A stretch of 64,000 nucleotides of DNA from Clostridiales bacterium. Lineage in GTDB: Bacteria; Bacillota; Clostridia; Christensenellales; Pumilibacteraceae. Location of the stretch: the NCBI GenBank assembly GCA_015055625.1, contig SVHU01000010.1, forward strand, positions 31,486-95,485. Reading direction: 5' to 3'. Shown here piece by piece: positions 27,596 through 35,942 of this stretch (the first letter of the stretch is position 1; each line of letters starts with the position of its first letter). Below the pieces are notes generated by a model. It saw only the letters and a program-made list of their open reading frames with translations, was not told the DNA's origin and did no database searches. The position numbers were made by a program, and so were the translations under genes.

Positions 27596-28984
27596 TTATT
27601 TTAACTGTGGTTCTTCCAACTTAGGAGTTTTTTCTAAGGATTTTTCGATTTCGGCATCGGTAGGAACATAGTCTGTCATAATTCCGTCGTGGAACTTTTC
27701 ATACGACATCATATCAAAATATCCGGTTCCCGTAAGACCAAACACGATAGTCTTTTCTTCGCCTGTTTCAATACACTTTTTAGCCTCGTCGATAGCAACC
27801 TTTATTGCGTGAGCGGACTCGGGCGCAGGAAGAATACCTTCTACCCTTGCAAACTCTTCAGCAGCAGCAAAAACTTCAGTTTGTTTAACAGTTCTTGCTT
27901 CCATAATACCCTGATCATAAAGCTCGGAAAGAGTGGAGCTCATACCGTGATATCTAAGACCTCCTGCGTGCGTTGCTGCGGGCATAAATCCACTACCTAA
28001 AGTATACATTTTAGAAAGAGGACAAACTCTACCAGTATCGCAATAATCGTATACGTATTTACCGCGAGAAAGCGAAGGACAGCTTTCGGGCTCTACGGCA
28101 ATAAACTGGTACTTATTTTCTCCTCTTAGCTGTTCTCCAACAAATGGCGAAATAAGACCGCCAAGGTTAGATCCACCTCCTGCGCATCCTATAATAACGT
28201 CAGGCTTAATACCATACTTATCAAGCGCAGTTTTAGTTTCTAATCCTATAACTGTTTGATGAAGAAGAACCTGATTAAGAACGCTACCTAAAACGTATCT
28301 ATAATCCTCTCTTTCGCTAGCACACTCAACAGCTTCGCTTATAGCACAACCAAGTGAACCAGTAGTTCCGGGATATTCCTCATTAATTTGTCTACCAATC
28401 TTAGTTTCCATAGAAGGAGAAGGGGTAACAGAAGCGCCGTACGTACGCATAACTTCACGTCTAAAGGGCTTAAGCTCATAAGAAGACTTTACCATATAAA
28501 CCTTACATTCTAATCCAAAATAAGAACAAGCCATAGAAAGAGCAGTTCCCCACTGTCCTGCTCCTGTTTCGGTAGTTACTCCCTTAAGTCCTTGCTGTTT
28601 AGCATAGTATGCCTGAGCAATAGAAGAATTAAGCTTGTGAGATCCTGAGGTGTTGTTTCCTTCGAACTTATAATATATTTTTGCAGGAGTTCCCAATTTT
28701 TTCTCTAAGCAGTACGCTCTTACCAAAGGAGATGGACGGTACATCTTATAAAAATCCAAAATTTCCTGAGGAATAGCTATAAATCTATCAGTTTCGTTAA
28801 GTTCTTGCTTTACAAGCTCTCTACAAAAAACCTCAGAAAGCTCATCTTCAGTTATTGGTTTCATTGTTTTAGGATTAAGAAGAGGCGCGGGCTTTTTCTT
28901 CATATCCGCTTTAACATTATACCAATACTTTGGCATCTCGTTTTCTTCAAGATAAATTTTGTAAGGAATTACTTTTTCTTCCAT
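27596..28984 (-). CDS. trpB2: Tryptophan synthase beta chain, TrpB2 type
   Basis: The 462-residue PLP enzyme joins indole and serine to make tryptophan. The long N-terminal extension (KYWYNVKADM and PAPLLNP) marks the TrpB2 group rather than standard TrpB1. SGSHKLNSS near residue 116 holds the PLP lysine; TETGAGQWGTAL and GCAGGGSNLGG form the active-site and phosphate-binding loops. No trpA or other trp gene is nearby, so it may serve indole salvage. The gene stands alone behind a T-box leader with a likely UGG (Trp) specifier, so expression should rise when charged tRNA-Trp is scarce. GGAGG lies 10 nt before the ATG. Confidence 0.95.
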   Translation of the reverse strand: MEEKVIPYKIYLEENEMPKYWYNVKADMKKKPAPLLNPKTMKPITEDELSEVFCRELVKQELNETDRFIAIPQEILDFYKMYRPSPLVRAYCLEKKLGTPAKIYYKFEGNNTSGSHKLNSSIAQAYYAKQQGLKGVTTETGAGQWGTALSMACSYFGLECKVYMVKSSYELKPFRREVMRTYGASVTPSPSMETKIGRQINEEYPGTTGSLGCAISEAVECASEREDYRYVLGSVLNQVLLHQTVIGLETKTALDKYGIKPDVIIGCAGGGSNLGGLISPFVGEQLRGENKYQFIAVEPESCPSLSRGKYVYDYCDTGRVCPLSKMYTLGSGFMPAATHAGGLRYHGMSSTLSELYDQGIMEARTVKQTEVFAAAEEFARVEGILPAPESAHAIKVAIDEAKKCIETGEEKTIVFGLTGTGYFDMMSYEKFHDGIMTDYVPTDAEIEKSLEKTPKLEEPQLK

Positions 28985-29048
28985 TTTTATATACCTCCAT
29001 ATATATAAGGTTATTTCACCTAATTTTTTCTCTATTTAGTATTTGCAT

Positions 29049-29328
29049 AAAAAAACCGAGAACGCTTTTTTTACGCTCTCGGGACGATTTCTAACCGCGG
29101 TACCACCCGTATTGATGCATAACACATCCACTTTTTTACGTACTATCATACGCTCCTGCTTTTTACGAGTTAGGTTCTCGTCGATTGCTACTTGTCTTTT
29201 AGACTTTCGTTCGCCCTCATAAGTCCATTCGCCGAAATCCATCCACAGCGTCGCACCTACCCGCTGTTCTCTGTAAGGACCTTAAAATTACGGTTACTAC
29301 TCTTAATCAAAGGTTTATTTATTAACTT
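29049..29328 (-). ncRNA. T-box leader (predicted tRNA-Trp sensor) upstream of trpB2
   Basis: The minus-strand leader has the invariant T-box core GGGTGGTACCGCGG (29108-29095) followed by a terminator (29082-29049) whose stem pairs CCGAGAGCG with CGTTCTCGG before seven T. At the 5' end CAGCG and CGCTG begin stem I. The likely specifier codon is TGG at 29227-29225 in GCGAATGGACT, which fits tRNA-Trp and the downstream trpB2. T-boxes bind uncharged tRNA and then form an antiterminator. The T-box itself is clear; the specifier choice is inferred from context. Confidence 0.92.
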
Positions 29329-29334
29329 GCGATA

Positions 29335-29363
29335 ATTTTATCACTAATAACCTTTATTGTCAA
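29335..29363 (-). promoter_or_regulatory. Promoter of the T-box/trpB2 transcript
   Basis: On the minus strand TTGACA, a 17-bp spacer and TAAAAT give a near-consensus housekeeping promoter ending just before the T-box leader. Confidence 0.85.
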
Positions 29364-29434
29364 CCTTTTTTTGAAAATTTAACAAAATTTTATTCTATAA
29401 TATATCAAAAATATAATTACTTTTGCTATATTAT

Positions 29435-30109
29435 TTATACTAAAGGTTTCGTTTTGGGTAAATTCTTTCCTCTTGGATATTTATTAGGGGTTTCCTTTAT
29501 CTTTTTAATAAATACTAACTTTCTTACAATATCGGTTTCGGGAATTTCAATTTCCTTAACCTCTTCTATTTTTCCGCCAAGAATTTCTATCGCTTTTTCA
29601 CTGTTTTTTAATTCTTCGTCAATATCTTTAGATTTATACGCAATAAAATATCCGCCCACTTTAACAAACGGTAAACAATACTCACTCAGAGTATTAAGCG
29701 AAGCAACGGCGCGGGATAAAGCATAGTCATACTTTATGTTTTTATTCAAATCTTCCGCTCTTGAGTGCAGAGTTTTTACTTTATTTAATGAAAGCTGATT
29801 TATAACCTCATTTAAGAATATCAAACGCTTATTCAAGCAGTCGTTTAACGTAAGGGAAATATCCTCTCTTACTATCTTTATGGGAAGAGAGGGAAATCCT
29901 GCTCCCGTTCCTATATCTATAACGGTAGCATCTTTTTTTATAAACTCTTCACCAATCAAAGAATCAACAAAGTGTTTAGTAAAAACTTCGTCATGTTCTG
30001 TAATTGCAGTAAGGTTCATTTTCTCATTCCATTCTACAAGAAGTGAACAATATTTTTCGAACTGTGTATAAAATTCGCTGTATTTATTTTTTATGTACAA
30101 GTTATCCAT
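29435..30109 (-). CDS. rsmG: 16S rRNA (guanine-527-N7)-methyltransferase RsmG
   Basis: The 224-residue protein is RsmG (GidB), which methylates G527 of 16S rRNA using S-adenosylmethionine. Visible are MNLTAI near residue 30, the SAM loop IDIGTGAGFPSLPI, the NKRLIFLNEV helix, and YDYALSRAVASL. The length fits the family, with a short basic C-terminal tail. rsmG is commonly near the origin, which fits the DnaA boxes just upstream. No Shine-Dalgarno precedes the ATG; a strong promoter ends 6 nt before it, so the transcript is predicted to be leaderless. Confidence 0.96.
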   Translation of the reverse strand: MDNLYIKNKYSEFYTQFEKYCSLLVEWNEKMNLTAITEHDEVFTKHFVDSLIGEEFIKKDATVIDIGTGAGFPSLPIKIVREDISLTLNDCLNKRLIFLNEVINQLSLNKVKTLHSRAEDLNKNIKYDYALSRAVASLNTLSEYCLPFVKVGGYFIAYKSKDIDEELKNSEKAIEILGGKIEEVKEIEIPETDIVRKLVFIKKIKETPNKYPRGKNLPKTKPLV

Positions 30110-30115
30110 AGTCTT

Positions 30116-30145
30116 ATTATAATAAAAAACTCACTTTCTTGTCAA
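30116..30145 (-). promoter_or_regulatory. Promoter of rsmG, predicted leaderless
   Basis: On the minus strand TTGACA (30145-30140), an 18-bp spacer and a perfect TATAAT (30121-30116) are followed after only 6 nt by the rsmG ATG at 30109. Confidence 0.8.
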
Positions 30146-30226
30146 TCACTCTTCCATTGTTTTTCACGTTGTTATATTATATAATTTAAATATTAGTTAT
30201 TATATTGAAGATTATCTCGGTGGAAA

Positions 30227-30466
30227 AGTGGATAATTGTGAAACATGCGATTTTAGGCTGAGAAACATTGAAAAACATCTAAAATAAGCCTAAAATATAG
30301 AGATTTTTATCAACATTTAAATTGTTGATACGATATTGAAAGTATATGTATAAACGAATGGAGAAGTTAATAAGTTGTGTGGATAAAAAAATTAGAAAAT
30401 CAATTTATAAAAGATAAAAATACTTAAAATAAAGTTATCCACAAAAGTTATCAACACTGTGGATAA
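30227..30466. other. DnaA-box cluster, candidate oriC or DnaA-controlled region
   Basis: Perfect DnaA boxes (TTATCCACA or complement) are at 30378-30386, 30435-30443 and 30458-30466. Near-matches are at 30227-30235, 30307-30315, 30323-30331 and 30448-30456. The 493-bp gap between rsmG and the DUF975 gene is A+T-rich and otherwise non-coding. From established knowledge, oriC in Firmicutes is a DnaA-box cluster near dnaA, rpmH, mnmE or rsmG; rsmG and mnmE are here but dnaA is not. parS sites 20 kb away support origin proximity. Confidence 0.6.
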
Positions 30467-30517
30467 CTTATATACATATACGTTGAATAATTGTGGAAAT
30501 CATTATTTGATTAAAGA

Positions 30518-30546
30518 TTGACAATAAACGAATAATAATATATACT
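30518..30546 (+). promoter_or_regulatory. Promoter of the DUF975-mnmE unit
   Basis: TTGACA, a 17-bp spacer and TATACT precede the DUF975 start codon by about 56 nt, right next to the DnaA-box cluster. Confidence 0.8.
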
Positions 30547-30602
30547 AAATATAGAAAATAAGGACTATAATTTATAAATAAGTAAAGAAAAGGAGTAAAG
30601 TA

Positions 30603-31610
30603 ATGTTACCTTATAAAAAAGTAGTATCCAAGTCGTTTGGGGCTTTTAAGGATAAGAGAAATTATCTGACAGCTCTTATAATAGCTGTTCCGATGATATT
30701 TTATACGATAGTGTCGTCTATTTTGTTAAGTGATTTTAATACGCAGATAACTAATATTTTTAACAGCTTTTTAGATTTATTAAACGATCCGCAAAGCGTA
30801 ATTACAAGCACTACTATAAATGTTTTAATATCTTCTATAATAGACGTAGTAATAGAAAATTTACATCTTATAATAATAGATATTATAATAAGTTTAGTTG
30901 CTAGTTTTATAACTTTATTGCTAACGTACGTAGTTTATTATATGGCGTATAAGATAATAAATAAACAACAAACTGATGCAAAAATTTTGTTTTCCGGCTT
31001 ATTTGGAGGAGTTTGTCTTACTCTTTTATATTTAGTAAAACTCTTTTTGTGGGGATTGTTGTTTATAATACCTGCAATAGTTAAGTCTTATTCGTACAGC
31101 TTATGCTTTTTAATAAAGGTTGAAAATCCCGAAATGAAAGCAAGCGAGTGTATTAAAAAGAGTTGTGCTCTTATGAAGGGAAGACGCGAAAGATTGTTTA
31201 TTCAATATTTGTTCTATACTTTATTTATTATAGTAGCAGGATTTGTCGTTGGAAATATAACAATGATATTTGCTTTAATGCCTGGCGCAGGAACTGTTAT
31301 AACAGGATTGATAAGTAATTACGTAACGGGTATAACCACACTTTTCTGGGCTTATAACGTAACGGTTTATTATGAAGAAGTAAAGGAAGACGAAAAGTAT
31401 TTATCACTTCACCCTGAACTTAGAGAAAAAGGTATTACGGGTGTTATGAGAAACGAAAAACCGCGTATAAGAATTGTGTACGGACCTTATAACACTATGG
31501 GTGATCCTTATAATAATCAAGAAAGAAGATTTAACGATCCTTATCAAAATAATCCGTTCAAAAATAATAATAATTCTGCTCCAAAAAATGACGATCCTTT
31601 TGAGGATTGA
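30603..31610 (+). CDS. DUF975-family integral membrane protein
   Basis: The 335-residue protein has about six hydrophobic segments between residues 20 and 260 and a polar Asn/Pro-rich C-terminal tail (about 290-335) with repeated DPYxN and NPFxN words. The block VKSYSYSLCFLIKVENPEM followed by ECIKKSCALMKGRR matches the DUF975 signature. The function of DUF975 proteins is not known. It precedes mnmE by 48 nt, probably in one transcript. AGGAG lies about 8 nt before the ATG. Confidence 0.85.
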   Translation: MLPYKKVVSKSFGAFKDKRNYLTALIIAVPMIFYTIVSSILLSDFNTQITNIFNSFLDLLNDPQSVITSTTINVLISSIIDVVIENLHLIIIDIIISLVASFITLLLTYVVYYMAYKIINKQQTDAKILFSGLFGGVCLTLLYLVKLFLWGLLFIIPAIVKSYSYSLCFLIKVENPEMKASECIKKSCALMKGRRERLFIQYLFYTLFIIVAGFVVGNITMIFALMPGAGTVITGLISNYVTGITTLFWAYNVTVYYEEVKEDEKYLSLHPELREKGITGVMRNEKPRIRIVYGPYNTMGDPYNNQERRFNDPYQNNPFKNNNNSAPKNDDPFED

Positions 31611-31658
31611 CACAAAAAGTACAATACGTTGTTAAAAAAAACGTAAAAGGAAGAATAA

Positions 31659-32954
31659 ATGGAAACAATAATAGCGCTTTCTACTCCGCCTACATTGTCG
31701 GCTATTGCAATAATTAGACTTAGCGGAAAGGAAAGTTTGGAATTAGTAAAAAAGGTTTTTTCCGGATTTAAGAAGGAAGTTCAGCCAAGATACATGTATT
31801 ATGGAATTTTGGATACCGGGAAAATTAAAGATGATTGTATGTGCGTTTATTTTCGTGCGCCTAATTCATATACCGGTGAGGATATGGTGGAAATAAACTG
31901 CCATGGATCGGTAGCTGTTACCGAAAGCATTATAGAATATTTTATCGAACAAGGCGCTGTAATGGCGGAAAAGGGAGAGTTTACTAAAAAGGCGTTTATA
32001 AACGGTAAGATGGACCTTACGCAAAGCGAGGCTGTAATAGATCTTATAAATGCGCAAAGTGAGGCTCAGGCAAGAAGCGCTTATTCTCAGCTTAGCGGTA
32101 CTTTATATAATCGCATTAGTGATCTTCAAAAACGTATAGTAACAGCGATTGCAAAGATTGAAGTTTCTTTAGACTATCCCGAAGAGGAGATAGAAGAAAC
32201 AACAAAAGAAGAAAGCAGAGAAGAAATTAATTCAATAAAGGACGAAATTCTTGCTCTTAAAAACACTTATAACAGCGGAAAAATTTTAAGAGAGGGAGTA
32301 AAAATCGCGATAGTAGGAAAGCCTAACGTGGGAAAAAGCAGGCTCTTAAACAGCTTGCTTGGATATGAAAGGGCGATAGTTACCGATATTGAGGGAACGA
32401 CGCGCGATACGCTTAGCGAAAGCTATCAATATAACGGAATTAAGTTTACTCTCGTCGATACTGCAGGTATCAGAAATACTGACGATACTGTGGAAAAGAT
32501 AGGAGTTTCCCTTGCTTTAAGAGAGGCTAAAGAGTGTGACGTATTGTTACATATTGCAGAGGCAGGAGAGAAGTTCGAAAAGGTGGAAACGACCGCAAAA
32601 GTCATATACGTAGAGAATAAAATTGACAAAATGCCTGCCGTAAGAGAAGATTCTGTCAAGATTAGCGCTCTTACAGGAGAGGGTATAGAAGAACTTAAAA
32701 AGGTTATTTATGATACCGTTTGTAAAAACGTAACAGTAGGTGAAAGCAGGATAAATAATCTTCGTCATCTTAACGCCGTTACTCTTGCTCTAGCTAATAT
32801 TGAAAGAGCTCTTGAAAATATTGATTTTGTAACGTTAGACTTAATTTCTTCTGATCTTAACCAAGCTTACAGGGCGCTTGGAAGTATTACGGGTATAACA
32901 AGCGAGGACGAGATTGTAGGAGAGATTTTCTCAAAATTCTGCGTCGGCAAGTGA
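31659..32954 (+). CDS. mnmE: tRNA modification GTPase MnmE
   Basis: The 431-residue protein is MnmE, which with MnmG puts the 5-carboxymethylaminomethyl group on wobble uridines. It has the N-terminal folate-binding domain (TIIALSTPP, YTGEDMVEINCHGS), the helical domain and the inserted G domain: GKPNVGKS (G1), DIEGTTRD (G2), DTAGI (G3), NKID (G4). The diagnostic C-terminus is FCVGK, with the cysteine that handles the one-carbon group. mnmG is not adjacent, unlike in many Firmicutes. GGAAG lies 8 nt before the ATG. Confidence 0.97.
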   Translation: METIIALSTPPTLSAIAIIRLSGKESLELVKKVFSGFKKEVQPRYMYYGILDTGKIKDDCMCVYFRAPNSYTGEDMVEINCHGSVAVTESIIEYFIEQGAVMAEKGEFTKKAFINGKMDLTQSEAVIDLINAQSEAQARSAYSQLSGTLYNRISDLQKRIVTAIAKIEVSLDYPEEEIEETTKEESREEINSIKDEILALKNTYNSGKILREGVKIAIVGKPNVGKSRLLNSLLGYERAIVTDIEGTTRDTLSESYQYNGIKFTLVDTAGIRNTDDTVEKIGVSLALREAKECDVLLHIAEAGEKFEKVETTAKVIYVENKIDKMPAVREDSVKISALTGEGIEELKKVIYDTVCKNVTVGESRINNLRHLNAVTLALANIERALENIDFVTLDLISSDLNQAYRALGSITGITSEDEIVGEIFSKFCVGK

Positions 32955-33180
32955 GCAGGCTCACACTCAATATACCAACGTAGACATTGGATCCGAAATG
33001 TTGTACTTTGAGTAAAAGCAAGTAATTGTGTTTTGTTAGTTCTTTTGTAGGGGAGATTCATGAATCTCCCGTACGATTTATATCCAATACGTAAAAGACA
33101 CAATTGTAGATAAAACTATTCTCTCATAAGGTTGGTCTGCACCCAAAATAAGTACATTAACAAAAGCTGGTAATTTACAA
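32955..33180. repeat. Dispersed repeat fragment between mnmE and smpB
   Basis: This gap carries CCAACGTAGACATTGGATCC, GTACTTTGAGTAAAAGCAAG, a GGGAGATTCATGAATCTCCC palindrome and a GGTTGGTCTGCACCC word. The same words occur at 14.8-15.7 kb and near 18290. It starts right after the mnmE stop codon. Confidence 0.7.
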
Positions 33181-33223
33181 TAATTTGAGAGATAATTCTT
33201 TTTAGGAGAAAAACAAAATATAA

Positions 33224-33670
33224 ATGAAAATTATAACTGACAATAAAAAAGCTTATTTCGATTATTTTATCGACGAAACGTATGAAGCTGGAATTGTACT
33301 AGAGGGAAGTGAGGTAAAGTCCGTAAAAATGGGAAATATTAACCTAAAAGACAGTTTTTGTTTTTTCGAGGACGGCGAACTCATTCTTAAAAACTGTCAT
33401 ATCACGCCGTATGAAAAGGGTTCGGTTTTCAATAAGGAAGCTAAGCGCGATAGAAAACTTTTACTTCACCGCAAGGAGATAGATAAGATTTTTGGAAAAG
33501 TTAAACAAAAAGGTTTTACGCTTGTGCCCACAAAAGTGTACTTTAAGGGAAACTACGTAAAGGTAGAGCTTGGTCTTGCAAGAGGAAAACACACTTACGA
33601 TAAAAAGGAAACCTTAAAGCAAAAAGACATTCAAAAGAAGGTTCAAAGAGAGATAGCAGAGTATAAATAA
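33224..33670 (+). CDS. smpB: SsrA-binding protein SmpB
   Basis: The 148-residue protein is SmpB, the tmRNA partner in ribosome rescue. Family blocks are clear: an N-terminal IITDNKKAYFDYF, then GIVLEGSEVKSVKMGNINL, a central RKLLLHRKEIDKI and C-terminal GKHTYDKKETLKQKDIQKKV. The length is usual. An AGGAG lies 15 nt before the ATG, longer than normal. No tmRNA gene was found in the window. A terminator follows. Confidence 0.97.
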   Translation: MKIITDNKKAYFDYFIDETYEAGIVLEGSEVKSVKMGNINLKDSFCFFEDGELILKNCHITPYEKGSVFNKEAKRDRKLLLHRKEIDKIFGKVKQKGFTLVPTKVYFKGNYVKVELGLARGKHTYDKKETLKQKDIQKKVQREIAEYK

Positions 33671-33689
33671 AATCTTGATTTTACATAAA

Positions 33690-33712
33690 AACCTGTATAC
33701 GTATACGAGAAA
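33690..33712. repeat. TATACGTATA palindrome after smpB
   Basis: CTGTATACGTATACGAG sits about 20 nt after the smpB stop, before the terminator; another member of the post-stop palindrome set. Confidence 0.45.
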
Positions 33713-33720
33713 ATAAGGAA

Positions 33721-33758
33721 AAAAGGGCTTTACTTTGTTTAAGTAAAGCCCTTTTTTT
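33721..33758 (+). terminator. Intrinsic terminator of smpB
   Basis: AAAAGGGCTTTACTT pairs perfectly with AAGTAAAGCCCTTTT around TGTTT, followed by further T. The stem is strong, and A-runs on the other side could let it work in both directions. Confidence 0.92.
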
Positions 33759-33759
33759 G

Positions 33760-34109
33760 AGGTAAAAATAACATCAATATTAATTAAGAAAAATTCTTCG
33801 GAACCAAGGCGTCCATGAACAAAAAACAGGAAAAGCCATAAGAATTTAACTTGTTGCAACTGAGCCTTATAAAACCTTAGGGGCGCGCAAAAGCGGAAAT
33901 TAAAGGGAGAAAATATCCATGTTTTTTAACTCGGCATAAAAAACTTCTCTTGCGCAAGGAATAAATTCCTTAAGTCAGTTTTTTCAAGCTTTATTGCGAG
34001 CATATTATATCACGCAATAAATGACAGCTGTTTGTCAACTATATTATAAAACAAGAAAAACTTTTAAGAAATTTATATTTTTATTCGCGAAAAACTAAGC
34101 CGTAAGATT
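33760..34109. other. Unassigned 350-bp intergenic segment, possible structured RNA
   Basis: No credible ORF is present. The segment has several local hairpin words (AAGGAATAAATTCCTT, CTTGCGCAAG) and is less A+T-rich than other gaps. On the minus strand a TTGACA lies upstream of a perfect TATAAT, but the 23-bp spacing is too long for a normal promoter. It lies between smpB and the MITE, where a tmRNA would be plausible, but no tmRNA end sequences were found. Not assigned. Confidence 0.25.
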
Positions 34110-34117
34110 TATATTAA

Positions 34118-34290
34118 GGCTCTGTCCCAATCTACGGTTGATTTTGGACGGAAAGCCCACTACGAAATACTGCGTAATTTACTCAGTTACGTACCCTGCA
34201 GGTACGCGCCTTCGTAAATATACTTGTCTTTCTTGTGATTTTCTCGTCAAATCGCCTTATGGCTAATCAACCATATTTTGTGACATAGCC
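34118..34290 (+). mobile_element. 173-bp MITE, copy 2
   Basis: This element is an inverted copy of 7888-8060: same length and one visible difference (GGCTC versus GGCTA at the fifth base). It is flanked by a perfect 8-bp direct duplication TATATTAA (34110-34117 and 34291-34298), different from that of copy 1. This shows two separate insertions. It lies just upstream of the dnaX promoter. Confidence 0.92.
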
Positions 34291-34338
34291 TATATTAAAA
34301 TATTTTAGTATAATATATAAAGTATTTTATAGTTAAGT

Positions 34339-34368
34339 TTGACAAAACGGTCGGTTTTGGTATATACT
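34339..34368 (+). promoter_or_regulatory. Promoter of dnaX-ybaB-recR
   Basis: TTGACA, an 18-bp spacer and TATACT lie 46 nt before the dnaX GTG start and 48 bp after the MITE. Confidence 0.8.
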
Positions 34369-34414
34369 AAAGAGTAGAGCGATAAAAACGCAAGCATTTT
34401 TTGGAGGAAGAGCA

Positions 34415-35923
34415 GTGGAACTTTACCGAAAGTACAGACCGGGAACGTTTGACAGCGTAATAGGTCAAAATCACATAGTTAAAACTCTTATAAACCAGGT
34501 TGAAAAAAACAGGGTAGGACACGCGTATCTTTTTACCGGAACGAGAGGTACGGGAAAAACGACGTGTGCCAAAATTTTTGCAAGAGCCATTAACTGTCTT
34601 TCTCCTATAAACGGATCACCGTGTGGAAAATGCGAGGCATGTTCTGCATTATCAGGTCAAAACCTGGATATTATTGAAATGGACGCTGCGTCAAATAACG
34701 GTGTTGACCACATAAGAGATATAATAGACAGGCTCAAATATCCACCTGTAAACGGAAAGTATAAAGTTTATATAATAGACGAAGTTCACATGCTTTCTCC
34801 CGGAGCTTTCAATGCTTTCTTGAAAACGTTGGAAGAACCACCCTCGTACGTAGTGTTTATTTTAGCAACGACCGAAATTCACAAGCTTCCTCAAACTATA
34901 ATCTCCAGATGTATGAGGTTTGATTTCAGACTTGTTCCTTCTGCTCTTATTGGAGAGAGAATAAAGCAGGTGTACGACAGCGAAGGAATACAGTACGACG
35001 AGGACGTAATACCTCTTTTATCCGACGCTGGAGAAGGATCCGTTCGTGATGCACTTACCATTGCGGATAGGTGTGTAAGAGAGGGAGAGAGAATTACTTA
35101 CGACGACGTTACCGATATTTTAGGAACAAGCAAACGTCAAGAAATTTACGCGCTTTTCGACGCTATAATAACTGGCGACGTGGGCGAAACTTTGAAAAAT
35201 ACGGAAAGCATAGGACGAAAGGGTAAGATTATGTCGGTTGTAGCAAAAGATCTTATATCCTTTACAAAGGACGTGCTTTTAGCAAAAACTACGGGAAAGC
35301 AATTGCTTAGAGGAAGCGAGGACGCTATTAATCAGATTTTGATTAGAGCTGAAAGATGCGACGTTAATTCGCTTGTATCTGTAATAAAAATTTTCTCGTC
35401 GGTAGATGCAGACCTTAGATATTCGGTAAGTCCGCTCATAACTTTCGAGATGACGGCGGTGCGCGCGGCAAGACTGTATGATAGCGACGTGTCTGCGCTA
35501 GAAGAAAGAATTGCAAGAATTGAAAGAAACGGTGTAACGATAGTAGACAACTCCGCTCAGGTAAAACCAACCGAGCCGGAGCAAAAAAAAAATGACGACA
35601 GACCGATGGACGCGATAGGAATATGGGGTAGACTTACCACGTATTTCAGACGCAACGAGTCAATGTCTTTTTACACGGTAGCAGGTCAGCAAAACAGGGT
35701 TAAAATCGAGGATAAAAACCTTGTAGTTGAGGCTAACACAACCGATTATGATATGCTGATGTCGCAACCTTTCCGCGATGCGGTAGAAAGAGCGTTCCGC
35801 GACGACGACGTAACACTTAATTTTGTTGTCGAAAGGCGTAAAACGGGCGTTGATATGGACAGAGAGTCGGAAAGAATGAAAAAACTTTCGGGCAACGTAA
35901 AATTTAATATTATCAAAAAATAA
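34415..35923 (+). CDS. dnaX: DNA polymerase III subunit gamma/tau
   Basis: The 502-residue protein is the clamp-loader ATPase DnaX. It shows RPGTFDSVIGQ near the N-terminus, the P-loop GTRGTGKTT (about 43-51), four zinc cysteines in CLSPINGSPCGKCEAC, the Walker B region IDEVHML and the SRC motif ISRCMRF. Domain III and a short C-terminal tau-like part follow. The start is GTG with GGAGG 9 nt upstream. Followed by ybaB and recR, a classic bacterial recombination/replication operon. Confidence 0.97.
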   Translation: MELYRKYRPGTFDSVIGQNHIVKTLINQVEKNRVGHAYLFTGTRGTGKTTCAKIFARAINCLSPINGSPCGKCEACSALSGQNLDIIEMDAASNNGVDHIRDIIDRLKYPPVNGKYKVYIIDEVHMLSPGAFNAFLKTLEEPPSYVVFILATTEIHKLPQTIISRCMRFDFRLVPSALIGERIKQVYDSEGIQYDEDVIPLLSDAGEGSVRDALTIADRCVREGERITYDDVTDILGTSKRQEIYALFDAIITGDVGETLKNTESIGRKGKIMSVVAKDLISFTKDVLLAKTTGKQLLRGSEDAINQILIRAERCDVNSLVSVIKIFSSVDADLRYSVSPLITFEMTAVRAARLYDSDVSALEERIARIERNGVTIVDNSAQVKPTEPEQKKNDDRPMDAIGIWGRLTTYFRRNESMSFYTVAGQQNRVKIEDKNLVVEANTTDYDMLMSQPFRDAVERAFRDDDVTLNFVVERRKTGVDMDRESERMKKLSGNVKFNIIKK

Positions 35924-35942
35924 TTAAAAGAGGTAAAATATA

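Noticed and set aside
33614..33859. 81-codon minus-strand frame overlapping the smpB end
   Set aside because: It runs through the smpB terminator hairpin and overlaps smpB; hydrophobic low-complexity peptide.
33671..34117. tmRNA gene next to smpB
   Set aside because: No 5' or 3' tmRNA acceptor-stem signatures or CCA end were found on either strand.
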